From NCBI GenBank assembly GCA_002751075.1, contig NAOQ01000213.1, forward strand, positions 57,604 to 70,478: a stretch of 12,875 bases of DNA, given 5' to 3'. The position numbers and the translations under genes are program-made. Shown here one piece after another: positions 1 to 7,818 of the stretch. This DNA is from Ichthyophonus hoferi. Taxonomy: Eukaryota; Opisthokonta; Ichthyosporea; Ichthyophonida; Ichthyophonidae. Under the pieces are notes generated by a model, which saw only the letters and a program-made list of their open reading frames with translations, was not told where the DNA came from and did not search any database. Positions within the stretch are counted from its first letter, which is position 1; every line of letters starts with the position of its first letter.

Positions 1-22
1 AAAAAAAAAAAAAAAAAAAAAA
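1..22. repeat. poly(A) tract at the window edge
   Basis: An uninterrupted run of 22 A begins at the first base, so its true length is unknown. It lies in the intron before the terminal exon at 122. It could be a simple mononucleotide repeat or the tail of a retroposed element whose body lies outside the window; nothing here separates these. Confidence 0.8.
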
Positions 23-121
23 CCTTACACATATATATATGCATACTTCGTACTATTTCACAGTTACGAATGTCAAAAAATGTTTTTCGGCATTACTATT
101 ATTGTGATCTTCTTTCCATAG

Positions 122-319
122 ACAGTTAAGGATAGAACCATCTTCATAGACGCCTTCTTTAAAATCACACCCAGTCTCAACTCGATTGAAAGCGAATTGG
201 AATTAAGAGTTGCCTCTATTGCTAGCCCAACAATCGACACTTCTAAGCAACATCTAATTGGACCCCCCGAAGCCTGTGGACACGTTAATAAAGCTAACAG
301 ATTGGTATACTGTATTTAA
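122..319 (+). CDS. terminal coding exon of an unrecognised gene (3' partial fragment)
   Basis: A 65-codon open frame, ending in TAA at 317-319, follows a good acceptor (pyrimidine-rich stretch then CCATAG at 116-121). The other two frames close within the first few dozen bases, and the composition is less AT-rich than the flanks, so I read this as a real last exon. The peptide begins TVKDRTIFIDAFFKI, has a middle section IESELELRVASIAS that could be helical, and ends NKANRLVYCI. I see no motif, membrane segment or localisation signal and do not recognise the family. An acceptor four bases further in (CAG at 123-125) would fit the same reading frame with a different intron phase. All upstream exons lie outside the window. 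It converges on the alpha-actinin gene. Confidence 0.68.
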   Translation, partial: TVKDRTIFIDAFFKITPSLNSIESELELRVASIASPTIDTSKQHLIGPPEACGHVNKANRLVYCI

Positions 320-329
320 ATAACATGTT

Positions 330-335
330 TTTATT
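330..335 (-). terminator. poly(A) signal AATAAA for alpha-actinin
   Basis: TTTATT on the + strand reads AATAAA on the - strand, about 155 bases after the alpha-actinin stop. A TATAAA variant lies next to it at 337-342. No exact hexamer is closer to the stop. Cleavage would fall near 300-320, inside the terminal exon of the convergent gene. Confidence 0.5.
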
Positions 336-381
336 ATTTATAATTCCCATAAAATTGCAATATGCTGCACTATACTGGGAT

Positions 382-387
382 AATAAA
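382..387 (+). terminator. poly(A) signal AATAAA for the left-hand gene
   Basis: A canonical AATAAA lies 63 bases after the TAA at 317-319. It is the only exact hexamer between that stop and the alpha-actinin stop, so it is the likely 3'-end signal of the + strand gene. Cleavage would be expected roughly 10-30 bases downstream. Confidence 0.55.
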
Positions 388-490
388 TCAAAATGACAAG
401 AAAGACATAAAACGAACACAGTTCCTTGTGGCTTGCATTAGACTGCACGATAATAATAGTATGCAATTAATGTAATAGGTTCCTAGGTCT

Positions 491-631
491 CTAGTCGGCA
501 AAGATGTTCTTTGTGAGTGCCTGGTAGTCCAGTCCTCCTTCTACACCAGCGTAGGGTTCCAGTCTGGACAGAGTAAACTCGGCAAGCTCTTCAGATAACT
601 CCTTTCTGATATCCTCCTCCGTGATGAATGG
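491..631 (-). CDS. ACTN: alpha-actinin coding exon 11 (C-terminal calcium-insensitive EF module)
   Basis: The acceptor TACACACAG is followed by [16 protein letters not shown] (family: ITAEELRRELPPDQ), then [13 protein letters not shown] and a TAG at 493-491. This is the EF3-4 module, which in the family contacts the neck of the partner subunit and the titin Z-repeat. Vertebrate proteins end in ESDL; this one ends in IFAD. Confidence 0.93.
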   Translation of the reverse strand, partial: PFITEEDIRKELSEELAEFTLSRLEPYAGVEGGLDYQALTKNIFAD

Positions 632-3600
632 CTGTGTGTAGTAGGTAAGTGTGTGTTAATGCATTGCCACATAAATTATTCTATGGGGTGGTAAAATTAT
701 CTGTGGTATTTTGTATCAGCTGCGAGTAAACACCATCCTTATGTGTGACCCTATTCGTTAACCTTGAATTCAATAAAAAATGCATATAAGCCGTGTTTGG
801 TATGGGTTTCATTAGCTCAGTCTACGTGAGTGAGACACGGGGGCAGTTAATACAGTTAATTAGGAAATTAGCTGCGATGTATTTGCCCAATACATTCATA
901 ATAGATGCATAGCCCGACTATCAATCCATTGTTGACAGAAAAATGACATATATATAAATAGCAAATTATTTGTGAAGAGACAGAACTATACAGACCGTAG
1001 GGTTAGGGTGTGCCAATACAAATGCAATACAACCCAAGTAACTTAGTATATATGTATATGTATGTATCTCAAATGCTATGTCATTCAAAATCCATCACAA
1101 TACTTTGTATAAATTAAACCACATAGAGCCTATATATATGCACCATCCCCCACCAAAACTTCTCCCTACACATGTACATTCATTACAACCTGACTCCATA
1201 AATTTGATATAATATGATAAAATCTTCATATATAGTATTACATAGTATTGTATTGCACTATAGGATATTGTACTATATACTAGTCACACCATATCTCATC
1301 TCCTTCACTTCACTAAAACAACCCAACTGTCTCTCATACCATAACATTCTCCTTTGAACCTTTCCCATGAAAATAATCGAGACACTGATTACATCATTAC
1401 AACAACTGCATCAACGATTTCAACACAACACACACGGTACTAGTATAAGTATAGAATCGTAGGATAAATAAGATATGGAATAAGTGTATATTGTATAAAG
1501 AGTATAGGAGCAGAGGGGCACACAAGACATAGTATAAGTTAAGTACACACTACACTGCTAGCACCACATGCTATTACACACCTTTTCACCAGCAATTTGA
1601 CGGAAAGACTCGATGCATTGTTGGGCAGAATTAGAATCTGCCTTATCACGAGACATGAAGTCCACAAAGGCTTCAAATGACACATGATCTGAACCATCTG
1701 AAACCGAGTCCATAATCTTAGAGAATGCAGTATCCTCTTCTCCCGCCTTAACCTCGGGTAAGTCATATCCTATAGACATTAGACATGAATGGAACTCGTT
1801 ACGCGACAGGTCACCGTCACGGGCAAAATGGCTAAAGCTTGCCTTATATTCCATCATTTGCTCTTCAGTTATTCCACTCTGGTCACGCATTAGAATCTGG
1901 TTTTCAATGGTGTTAACCATTTTGGTGCTTAGAGCTTCTTGCTGTTCATATAACACAGAGATTTCAGTTGTGGTGTAGTTGGCATAGGAATTTTCATAGA
2001 TATTTAATTCTTCCAAGTGGTTACCCATCTCATAGATCTCAGATAACTGTATACGAATCTGTGGATTACTTTCGGCTTCAGTGGTCCTGATAGTGGCCAG
2101 TTGCTCCTGTATGCCCCATTCCCCATCATAGTTCATTAGTAAGGAGTCATGTTATATCACAATCTATGATATACATATCTTTGCTCTAGATCATTACATA
2201 ACCCAACACCCCCTTATATAATATCATGTTTAATGTTTATCTTGCCTAATTATACCACATCCTCAACACTAATTTACATTTTAATACAAAGATATCCAAT
2301 AGCACACCGCTTTTATATTTTATGTAATATTCCCCCAACATTGCAACATGTTATGTCATATTATACATACACACATTTACATTAGCTATTCAGTAAATAA
2401 CTCTCTGTGTATACATGTATACATACTCGTCTCTACATACACACATTATCCCTTCTACTTTAACCGAGTTCTTATTGGTTTGGGATTATTCTATTTCATT
2501 CTACTCTATTCTTTCTATCATCATCGCACTTCCTATTCATTCTTTTCAGAAATATACTTAATATAATAATACTGCACTATACAAACACTTTCTTATGTGC
2601 ATACGCACCCCCACTTACATCCAAGGTTCCAGTGCTTGCACGCTCTCTAAAGTCCTGCAATTTGTCATTCAATAAATCACCCATCGCATTAATCTTAACC
2701 GCGAAATCCTTTCTCAACTGCTCTCTCATAGCCTGATTGGTTCCCTCGGCAGTAAGGTCGGCGTCTCTCTTTGACGTTAAGACTTGAATTTCTTCCCAAT
2801 AACTCTCAACTGTCTCTCTCCCCAGCGTAGTGTAAGGGTTCTCTACGCCACCTTTCTCCACCTCTTCTAATATCTTTAGTAGTTCCGCATACTCTCTCCC
2901 CTTTTCGGCCAATATAGCTTTGTATTCTTTGTGGGTTTCCTGGGCTGCCTGTGATTGGATAGATGTCAGACTACTACTTTACTTGGATTAACTGGAGCTA
3001 AAGTAAGATTATATTACAAGACTAGTATATACAATATGAAGAATTAAATAATTAATGGCTTTATATATATACTATCATTCTATGCGTAGTTTACGTTATA
3101 ATTTTTTCCAATGTATTTATTAACATGTCGGCCTGCGATATTTCGTATATATTCATATCCAGAAGGCAAAAGAGGAAACAAAAGGCTATCCAATTATAAA
3201 ATGTCGTTAAACTATTTCGATTTATAATGCTTTTACGTTATAAGAAAATATGATTATACTATATTACATTACATTATATTATGTCTATAAACATATATAA
3301 TTAGAGCATATATGTTGGCAGGCGGGTGTGTGGATTCATGCTTCAATAATATACTATACATATACCTAACATTATAGAAATAAAGCCAACAATATATCTA
3401 CACATACATTATACTTTCTTATCTTATATACTATACTATACCATACCATACAAATAAATGTAGTCCTTCATAAATACTCCATACTTACAGCCAGATGGTC
3501 GAGTGTAGCCACACCCAGATCACTCACTAGATCCTCTTGCACTATCTCAACCCATGACATAAGGGCCTGTGGATGTATGCATATATTAGTTAGTCTATGT

Positions 3601-6600
3601 TCACTCACTATTGACCGCTAACACAACAGAGCCGTTCTATCATCGGGTCATATACATATATATATACTGCCCTACATACACGCTACCCTATATACATACA
3701 TACATACTTACCGCAGCCTTACTAGAATAGGTCATCTGCAATTCATCAAGTCTTAGGTAATGCTTCTCGGAGGCTTGTAGCTTGACCCGTCTCTCTCCCA
3801 CTAACCCATTAAGCCTCAACCACTCTGTCTCAATCTCTGCCATACGATCCTGAATATCCCTTCCAGTATCACTCACATACCCTATGCTAGTTAATTCATC
3901 TGCAATAGGTCGAAGTTGTAGTACGACGTCCCCGTGGGCTTTCATTTCTTGTTCTACAGCCTAAGGGAGTAGATGTGGATGTGGAGGAGTGTTAAAATAT
4001 AGATTAACTATATACATTATATTATATCCCATATACATACTTAGTAGATACCACAACACAATACAATACAACGCCTTATAACAAACACCTTATAGCATAA
4101 TGTGGGTTACCTGTAACAGTAACAATAACGATATGGTATATGTACATACATACATGAAATCAAGTTATTCCCTTTATTAAAACAGGAATATTCATAGCCT
4201 ACTGTGCCATAAGGCGTACTAATATATTCTTATCAACACATATACTATACTATACCACAATCTAATATATCGTATCGTATTAAATATAAACAACACCCCG
4301 TATACAACCACTATATAAATCCTAATCAACTCTTACTCGTGTATGTCAACAGTAATATAATACATTCTTTTAACAGTCTAGACAGCATACAGGTATGTAA
4401 AGCTTTTAACTAGGTGAGACAAATCTAACATTCAATTTATTAGGGTCAGATCAATCAGATAAAAGAGAAATAGAAATCCCATACTATATGGCATACTACA
4501 TATATATATATGCGAGGATAATTAAATGATGTAAGCGGAGTTAGTAGAGACGGACTGTCCAGATTAGTAAACGGCCACAAAGTCATTAAAACATACATAT
4601 ACACATACACCTACCTTATGTTGACGCATGAGAATGCTCACAGAGGGTAGGTCATGACCATAATCAGAACTGTTTACTTTGGCTATTCTATTACTCATCC
4701 ATTTATGGTGATTCGCTGCCTTAGCCCTGAATCGTTGAACGGCCCTCCTCATACTCTCTAACCGCTCCTGCTCCTTACGTAAGAATACCTCGCGGGATTT
4801 CTCTGCCGTAGCTAATCCCTTCCAGGCCTTGTTGATGTCCTATTGGGTAATAGACGGGAGGAAGAGTGGGTGTGGGGGGGAGGAGGGAAATAAATAAATA
4901 AATATAAAAGATAAAAGAGGTAATACATTGGTCTATGTATGTGTGTGTATTTGAATAAATGAAGGGCCATTACATAATGGTGTATAACATAGCATAACAA
5001 AACGCAATATAACAAGTCATTCGTGTGAATAACTTAGCTAATGAGTAATGAGTTTTTTTTTAAAAAAAATATTCGTATAGTTATAGTTAATGTAGATATT
5101 TAACAAACAAATAGCGTTAAATTTTAATTTTCATATATAAATTGATATTCTATCCTATCATAGCATAACTCTCATAGTCACATATATACATACCGACAAC
5201 ATTTGTCCCTCAACAGGGTGGTAAGGTGGTCTATTGTTTAGCCTGAGTTTAGTCTGCAGTGTACTGTAGTGGGCTTCTAACTGGGCTTTCTCCTGACTTT
5301 TAGGTGACTTTTCACTCTTTTTATACTCACGGAATACACTAGCACTGTTGGCTACCTCATCCACAGACTCGTGTTTTTCTTGTTGGGACAACTGGTTGGT
5401 TTTGGTAGTCACCCAATCTAACAACTAGAATGATGGTTGTATGTATGTATGTTTGTTAGTGGAGTATAAGTATATGAGATGAAAAAGGAGATAGATATAG
5501 ACAGAGCCAACCGGTTATCAAGTCAATAAGATTGTAAATATAATGTAATTCGATACAGGTATATGAATTATACCCAATAACAAGTATCAGGGTAGGAGGA
5601 TAAAACACATAAGCCAACAGTAAAGCATGCATATAATATACATTACGTACATCTGAGCACCGTCCCTCATATTCAGACATGAGGGTGTGGAACTCACGAT
5701 CCATCTCAAGCACAGTAGAAAGTCTACGGACGGCTGTCTGAATTTTGCTCATATTTATGAAGGTATGGTAGTAAGCTGCTACATAGGTCATTACTGACCG
5801 CTCATCAGGTCGGGTAGTCTCAAGCATATCTGTGTGTATGTGTGTATAGAAGGGTGGGCGGGAGTAAGTAAGCATGTATGTGTATATTCTGTGTATTTTC
5901 ACGGACATTTTGAAGTACATACATGCATGGTAATTAGGTAGCTAGATTTTAATCGGCATACTCATGTGATGTTATTAGCTATTGACTACTCTGTTCTGCA
6001 TGATAAAACTGAATTGGTCAAACATCTGTCTATTAGGCTAGCCTCCTTGCGTACTACCTATATATTAAACTATACCAGAAGCTAACATAGCTGATAAATA
6101 ATTTGGTGGTGTACAATTTTTGTTTTACTTCGAGCTGTATTTAATTGCCATCTTTGGTAAAATGTAACATGATGCAAGTATAACTATATATCGTAGTGAT
6201 GGGCTATAACATAAGAATAGTAGGATAAATGTATAATAAGATATAATGTGTTATATAGTTCTATATCATTCTGTATCATTACAAGACTCAGGAAAAATAT
6301 ACGTAATATTGTACTTTTCGATAATAAGATATTAAAACATATAATCATACATTGCATCACATCATACATACCTTCGGCATCCAACATCTGTGGAATACCC
6401 AGTGATTCATCTGCAACCTTGAACGCCAAATTAAGGCGATCCTTTTCAGCCATATCCTTTACCTTGGAATAATTAATCAAATCAGGTCTATGGCGGTGGA
6501 TAAGTGCACAGAACGCGCTACCATCCTGGAAACTTGTATGGAAATTCACCACATTGCAGCCATCATAGTCTTGGGTCTTACGTTGGGCCCACAGGAGAAG

Positions 6601-7818
6601 ACCTTCTTTGGCAGACATTTCTATAGGTGTGAAGGGGAGAGGATGGGAGAGGAGAGGGGTCAGAAGTATAAGTATAGGTATGTAGTTAAGAAGATAATGG
6701 TATAAAGATGTAGATGTCTTAGGAAGTTAGGCATAAGAAAGTATAGTAAAAAGTAAGAGAAAAAAAAGAAGAGAGCTTTTAAAATGGTAACGATAAAAGT
6801 TAAGAATATCACAGGGTTTATCATAGTCACGCTATTGCACACATGCACACATGCACACATACATACCTTCAACAGAAATATCCTGGATCTGGAACCTAAG
6901 AATCAAGATCCATATCATACCAAGAATGAGCTTCTCATTGCAATCCGCTATCTCCTCTGCACTAATTCCTACTAACTTAACCCCCTTCTTAGCAATAAAG
7001 TCAAGTGCAGTGTTTATGTTCTGAATACTGTGCAGTCTCATCTTTCCCTTCTCAGGCTTCTTAAGATAATCACCGCTAATAACCTGCAACAGTTTAAGGA
7101 GTCTCCTGCCATCCGAAAATCCAGTAGCAATCTGATCTACTGGATCTCCCACTTTAGTTAGATATCCATTTACCCAGGCAGTGAAGGACTGTGAAGGAAG
7201 AGGGAGATATTACTATTAGAATATTTAAGTATAAACAATTTTTTATTCCAAGCATAAGTGTATATCATTATATCGTATTATATTATATTGCATCTATCCT
7301 TCCCTCTCTTCCTCCATCATATTTACAACTGTCTTGCATTCTACATAGATTGTTTTTTTCTGTGTTGAAAATTTTCACATCTATTCACATACTGTACATT
7401 TCAGAATATATTAAATAATGCAATGATATAAGATACTATCTAAACATAGTTATATAAATTCAGCTGTCAAAACAACCGCATAAGTTACGTTCTGAAACTT
7501 CAAATTCATTATTTTAGTATTTAAAAGGTTTTTAGCACAATAAAATAGAGTATGATGTTTATTTACTGTGTTATATTTGTGTTTTTAGATGTGAATCCAG
7601 CTTGGGTTATGTAAAAATTGGATTTCTAAAACATCTTTTTGTGCAAACCAATGCACAGACTAACACTCTATCATAATTTAATCAATATGTCATTTACTTA
7701 ACCGTATGTAAAGCCCTACCTTAACCTGTTGTCTCTCCCATTGTGCATTTAGAAATTGACGATCTTTATCACGATCCTCCCTGGCAATGCCATCATGCTC
7801 TAGAATGGTGTCAGACAT
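491..7818 (-). CDS. ACTN: alpha-actinin, complete gene of 11 coding exons
   Basis: Alpha-actinin is an antiparallel homodimer that crosslinks actin filaments and links them to adhesion sites. The coding segments, from the 5' end, are 7818-7720, 7188-6867, 6620-6372, 5829-5651, 5424-5194, 4839-4615, 3960-3712, 3566-3489, 2948-2619, 2106-1582 and 631-491. They total 2,628 nt (875 residues), close to the usual 880-900. Domains by residue: CH1 about 34-138, CH2 about 147-250, neck, four spectrin repeats about 275-735, two EF-hands about 745-815, and the calcium-insensitive EF module to the end. Recognisable blocks are [10 protein letters not shown] (CH1), [31 protein letters not shown] (CH2), [26 protein letters not shown] (rod) and [10 protein letters not shown] (EF region). 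The first ATG is chosen because an in-frame TGA lies upstream and the 33-residue N-terminal stretch is typical. Oddities: both EF loops are short and there is no C-terminal ESDL. A 5'UTR intron is possible. Confidence 0.96.
632..1581 (-). other. alpha-actinin intron 10 (950 nt)
   Basis: This is the longest alpha-actinin intron, between the EF-hand 1-2 exon and the last exon. Its 3' part (667-888) is occupied by a dispersed repeat also found in AMACR intron 1. The repeat comes within about 35 bases of the acceptor, close to the likely branch-point region. The rest is AT-rich with short TATATG/TATG runs. I see no coding exon or RNA gene. Confidence 0.8.
667..888 (+). repeat. dispersed repeat, copy 1
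   Basis: This copy aligns by eye with the reverse complement of about 11262-11507. Shared blocks in the same order are: a 44-base block starting CCACATAAATTATTC with no gap; GACCCTATT-GTTAACCTTG followed by AATTCAATAAA; TATGGG then TTATTAGCTCA-like sequence; GTGAGAC; AATACAGTTAATTAG; and TTAGCTG followed by a purine-rich GATGTAT-like block. Copy 1 has about 30 extra bases near 710-740 and lacks about 50 present in copy 2. It has no coding capacity and I cannot see clear terminal inverted repeats, so the class (MITE, SINE or other) is open. The ends are approximate. Confidence 0.8.
1582..2106 (-). CDS. ACTN: alpha-actinin coding exon 10 (spectrin repeat 4 and EF-hands 1-2)
   Basis: The longest exon (175 codons) starts after ACAG at 2110-2107; an ATG just upstream belongs to the intron. 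It encodes spectrin repeat 4 ([13 protein letters not shown]) and the hinge [16 protein letters not shown]-hand 1 is [12 protein letters not shown] and EF-hand 2 is [13 protein letters not shown]. It continues [14 protein letters not shown] and ends IAGEK, donor GTGTGT, phase 0. Against vertebrate alpha-actinins the first loop is two residues shorter and the second one residue shorter, so calcium binding is doubtful. Confidence 0.94.
2107..2618 (-). other. alpha-actinin intron 9 (512 nt)
   Basis: AT-rich intron with consensus donor GTAAGT and acceptor CATACAG. It holds scattered TACATA-type short tandem runs near 2360-2440. A 72-codon + strand open frame inside it is low-complexity and has no supporting features. 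Nothing else is visible. Confidence 0.75.
2619..2948 (-). CDS. ACTN: alpha-actinin coding exon 9 (spectrin repeats 3-4)
   Basis: The acceptor CCAATCACAG is followed by [19 protein letters not shown]. The exon contains ENPYTTL (family: NPYTT[VI]) and [17 protein letters not shown] (family: REHLRRQFASQANVVGP). I place the end at Asp before the consensus donor GTAAGT at 2618-2613, so GTLD joins EQLAT of exon 10 as in the family's GTLEDQL. The open frame runs past this donor only by chance. Confidence 0.92.
2949..3488 (-). other. alpha-actinin intron 8 (540 nt)
   Basis: Donor GTAAGT, acceptor ATCACAG. The contents are AT-rich with short TATA and ATACTATACTATACC-like tandem stretches near 3240-3300 and 3430-3450. 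I see no exon, RNA gene or repeat match to the rest of the window. Confidence 0.75.
3489..3566 (-). CDS. ACTN: alpha-actinin coding exon 8 (short exon, spectrin repeat 3)
   Basis: This 78-nt exon is too short to stand out by ORF length. It is fixed by the acceptor CATCCACAG, the consensus donor GTAAGT and the match [13 protein letters not shown] to the family's PFNNWMEGAMEDL. It encodes 26 residues, phase 0 on both sides, so skipping it would keep frame. Confidence 0.9.
3712..3960 (-). CDS. ACTN: alpha-actinin coding exon 7 (spectrin repeats 2-3)
   Basis: The acceptor CTCCCTTAG is followed by [13 protein letters not shown], equivalent to the family's EAFESDLAAHQDRV. It includes [12 protein letters not shown] and [12 protein letters not shown], and ends YSSKAA with donor GTAAGTATGTATG, phase 0. 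It spans the second half of repeat 2 and the first helix of repeat 3. Confidence 0.92.
3961..4614 (-). other. alpha-actinin intron 6 (654 nt)
   Basis: Donor GTAGGT running into a TGTATGTG tract, acceptor CTCCCTTAG. It is AT-rich with (CATA)n runs near 4145-4156 and an ATATATATAT run near 4500-4511. No coding or RNA gene signal is seen. Confidence 0.75.
4615..4839 (-). CDS. ACTN: alpha-actinin coding exon 6 (spectrin repeats 1-2)
   Basis: The acceptor ACCCAATAG is followed by [14 protein letters not shown] (family: DIANAWRGLEQVEK). The exon continues through [18 protein letters not shown] and ends at RQHK with donor GTAGGT, phase 0. It covers the end of repeat 1 and the first half of repeat 2. 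Confidence 0.93.
4888..4904. repeat. (TAAA)n microsatellite
   Basis: About four tandem TAAA units inside alpha-actinin intron 5, beside a G-rich tract (TGTGGGGGGGAGGAGGG) just to its left. Confidence 0.75.
5053..5069. repeat. T9-A8 dyad
   Basis: Nine T are followed directly by eight A inside alpha-actinin intron 5, a self-complementary tract that could form a short hairpin. It is a simple-sequence feature with no sign of a role as a transcription terminator, because it lies within an intron. Confidence 0.7.
5194..5424 (-). CDS. ACTN: alpha-actinin coding exon 5 (spectrin repeat 1)
   Basis: The acceptor CATTCTAG is followed by [12 protein letters not shown], matching the family's LLEWI block. 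The exon contains [15 protein letters not shown], one of the most conserved rod segments (family: LQTKLRLSNRPAFMP). It ends EGQMLS with donor GTATGT, phase 0. Confidence 0.94.
5651..5829 (-). CDS. ACTN: alpha-actinin coding exon 4 (end of CH2, neck, start of rod)
   Basis: The acceptor ACACACAG is followed by AT, which completes an Asp codon with exon 3, giving MLDAED. It then reads [20 protein letters not shown], the conserved end of CH2 (family: RPDEKAIMTYVS). The remainder forms the flexible neck and first helix of spectrin repeat 1. The donor GTACGT follows CSD (phase 0). Confidence 0.93.
5830..6371 (-). other. alpha-actinin intron 3 (542 nt)
   Basis: Donor GTATGTATG, acceptor ATACACACAG. 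The acceptor side is a CA/TA-rich tract. The interior is AT-rich with no tandem array longer than a few units, and no exon or RNA gene is seen. Confidence 0.75.
6372..6620 (-). CDS. ACTN: alpha-actinin coding exon 3 (CH2 domain)
   Basis: The acceptor CACCTATAG supplies AA, which completes a Glu codon (GAA) with the G of exon 2. It then reads [28 protein letters not shown] and [13 protein letters not shown], classic CH2 sequence. It ends at IPQMLDAE plus one base, with donor GTATGTATG (phase 1). CH2 stabilises actin binding and in relatives carries the phosphoinositide-binding strip. Confidence 0.95.
6837..6866 (-). repeat. three GCACACAT units at the exon 2 donor
   Basis: On the + strand three perfect GCACACAT units (6837-6860) are followed by ACATAC. 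Read on the - strand, the splice donor GTATGT leads directly into three ATGTGTGC units. It is one of several donor-adjacent microsatellites in the window. Confidence 0.8.
6867..7188 (-). CDS. ACTN: alpha-actinin coding exon 2 (CH1 domain)
   Basis: The acceptor TTCCTTCACAG is followed by [10 protein letters not shown]. The exon encodes essentially all of CH1, the main actin-contacting domain. The second actinin-type signature is intact: [19 protein letters not shown] then MIW. The first signature (Q-x-x-[ATV]-[FY]-x-x-W-x-N) has Ser where Ala/Thr/Val is usual. The exon ends in QDISVE plus one base; the donor is GTATGT (phase 1), running into a GCACACAT-type repeat. Confidence 0.95.
7189..7719 (-). 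other. alpha-actinin intron 1 (531 nt)
   Basis: Donor GTAGGG, acceptor CTTCCTTCACAG with a strong pyrimidine tract. It is AT-rich; a TATATTATATT-like stretch lies near 7262-7290. A 75-codon + strand open frame here is low-complexity and antisense to the intron, with no support as a gene. Confidence 0.75.
7720..7818 (-). CDS. ACTN: alpha-actinin coding exon 1 (N-terminus)
   Basis: The ATG is at 7818-7816 with G at -3. The exon encodes 33 residues, starting [19 protein letters not shown] and ending [10 protein letters not shown], an acidic leader followed by the conserved WE-[KR]-QQ entry into CH1. The donor GTAGGG follows AAG, giving phase 0. An in-frame TGA lies about 60 bases upstream with no ATG between. 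The bases before the ATG contain CCCTTTAG, which could be an acceptor for a non-coding first exon. Confidence 0.9.

Larger units (their letters stand above)
4840..5193 (-). other. alpha-actinin intron 5 (354 nt)
   Basis: Donor GTATGT, acceptor CCAATAG. It contains a TAAA tetranucleotide run (4888-4904), a C-rich/T-rich stretch on the - strand just upstream of the acceptor (about 4855-4890), and a T9A8 dyad at 5053-5069. No gene is seen. Confidence 0.75.

Noticed and set aside
1-22. Poly(A) as proof of a retroposon insertion
   Set aside because: The body, if any, would lie outside the window and simple A-runs are common in this DNA.
667-888. Terminal inverted repeats defining the dispersed repeat as a MITE
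   Set aside because: I could not find matching inverted ends or a target-site duplication at either copy, so I left the class open.
1558-1581. C-terminal tail VCNSMWC on the EF-hand exon
   Set aside because: This is read-through of the GTGTGT donor into intron 10. The next exon at 631 resumes the family sequence exactly.
2107-2136. ATG at the start of the long EF-hand open frame as a translation start
   Set aside because: The ten codons before the ACAG acceptor are intronic. The family alignment joins exon 9 GTLD directly to EQLAT at 2106.
2348-2566. 72-codon + strand open frame
   Set aside because: It lies inside alpha-actinin intron 9, antisense to it, and is Tyr/Ile/Ser-rich as expected of AT-rich filler. 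No splice or family signal.
3961-4614. Hidden alternative spectrin or EF exons in the longer introns
   Set aside because: I looked for a third intron-flanked open segment resembling the neighbouring exons in introns 6, 8, 9 and 10 and found none.
5053-5069. T9A8 dyad as a transcription terminator
   Set aside because: It sits inside an intron of a gene that clearly continues on both sides.
5456-5920. A long 154-codon open frame as a separate protein
   Set aside because: Only 5651-5829 matches alpha-actinin. Both ends of the frame are intron translation, rich in Tyr/Ile/His from TA/CA repeats.
6248-6705. Two + strand open frames over the CH2 exon
   Set aside because: They are antisense shadows of the strongly conserved CH2 coding exon, which explains the open frames.
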